DNA of 5,169 bases from CAZWUW01 sp964636895. GTDB lineage: Bacteria > Bacillota > Thermincolia > Thermincolales > CAZWUW01. Within the stretch, counting starts at the first letter, position 1, and every line of letters begins with the position of its first letter. A model generated the notes under the pieces. It saw only the letters and a program-made list of their open reading frames with translations, had not been told where the DNA came from and ran no database searches. Positions 5,050 through 5,169 of the stretch are shown piece by piece. The translations under genes and the position numbers were made by a program. The DNA is taken from positions 1 through 5,169 of the forward strand of contig CAZWUW010000121.1 of NCBI GenBank assembly GCA_964636895.1, in the 5' to 3' direction.

Positions 5050-5169
5050 TCACAGCTCCCTTTTTACTTCTTCCATCACAAAGGCTTCAACGACATCACC
5101 TTCCAGAATTTCATTGAATTTGTCTACTGTCAGACCACATTCAAATCCTTCCAAGACTTCTTTGACATC
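5050..5169 (-). CDS. infB: Translation initiation factor IF-2, C-terminal end (partial)
   Basis: The last 39 codons of infB, in frame from the window edge to a TGA at 5052-5050. The translated tail begins DVKEVLEGFECGLTVDKFNE and ends in MEEVKREL. The FECGLTV stretch and the following GDVVEAF are the typical end of bacterial IF-2 domain IV (C2), the beta-barrel that binds the formylmethionyl end of the initiator tRNA. IF-2 is the GTPase that brings fMet-tRNA to the 30S subunit and promotes subunit joining. The GTPase domain lies outside the window to the right. The stop codon is 4 nt from the rbfA start, so the two are almost certainly co-transcribed, and the GGGAG used by rbfA lies inside the last codons of infB. 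Identification rests on a short but very conserved tail. Confidence 0.93.
   Translation of the reverse strand, partial: DVKEVLEGFECGLTVDKFNEILEGDVVEAFVMEEVKREL

Noticed and set aside
1..5169. CRISPR array, tRNA/rRNA genes, insertion sequences, attachment sites
   Set aside because: No spaced direct repeats, tRNA-like cloverleaf, transposase frame or terminal inverted repeats were seen. The region is contiguous housekeeping DNA.

Overview
The window is a compact, almost entirely minus-strand piece of a bacterial housekeeping cluster for translation and RNA turnover. In transcription order (right to left) it reads: infB (last 39 codons), rbfA, nrnA, truB, ribF, two small genes of unknown function (75 and 73 aa), rpsO, and pnp (first 233 codons, running off the left edge). 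This is the tail of the nusA-infB operon type found in Bacillota. Strong AGGAGG-type ribosome binding sites, an nrnA-type DHH phosphoesterase between rbfA and truB, and moderate GC all point to a low-to-mid GC Bacillota of clostridial or Negativicutes type. The lineage is inferred from protein flavour and gene order only.

From 5169 to 1795 the genes are packed with gaps of 4 to 21 nt, or overlap by 23 nt at rbfA/nrnA, so they look like one transcript. From 1794 to 700 the layout loosens. A 108-nt gap after ribF holds a good sigma-A-type promoter for two small genes. A 106-nt structured leader precedes rpsO. A 143-nt spacer between rpsO and pnp holds a hairpin terminator or attenuator and a -10-like box. 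No gene-free stretch exceeds 300 bases, and no plus-strand gene is credible.

The functions fit together. IF-2, RbfA, TruB and S15 serve initiation, 30S maturation and tRNA modification. PNPase shortens RNA 3' to 5', and NrnA finishes the resulting nano-RNAs. RibF makes FMN and FAD and is a customary passenger of this operon.

No wholly new system is evident. The least explained parts are: (a) the acidic/basic pair of small genes with its own promoter, placed between ribF and rpsO; (b) the rpsO leader, which can form two mutually exclusive helices, one carrying a G-U/G-C step like the S15 site in 16S rRNA; and (c) two genes whose Shine-Dalgarno sequence lies in the loop of a 7-bp inverted repeat.
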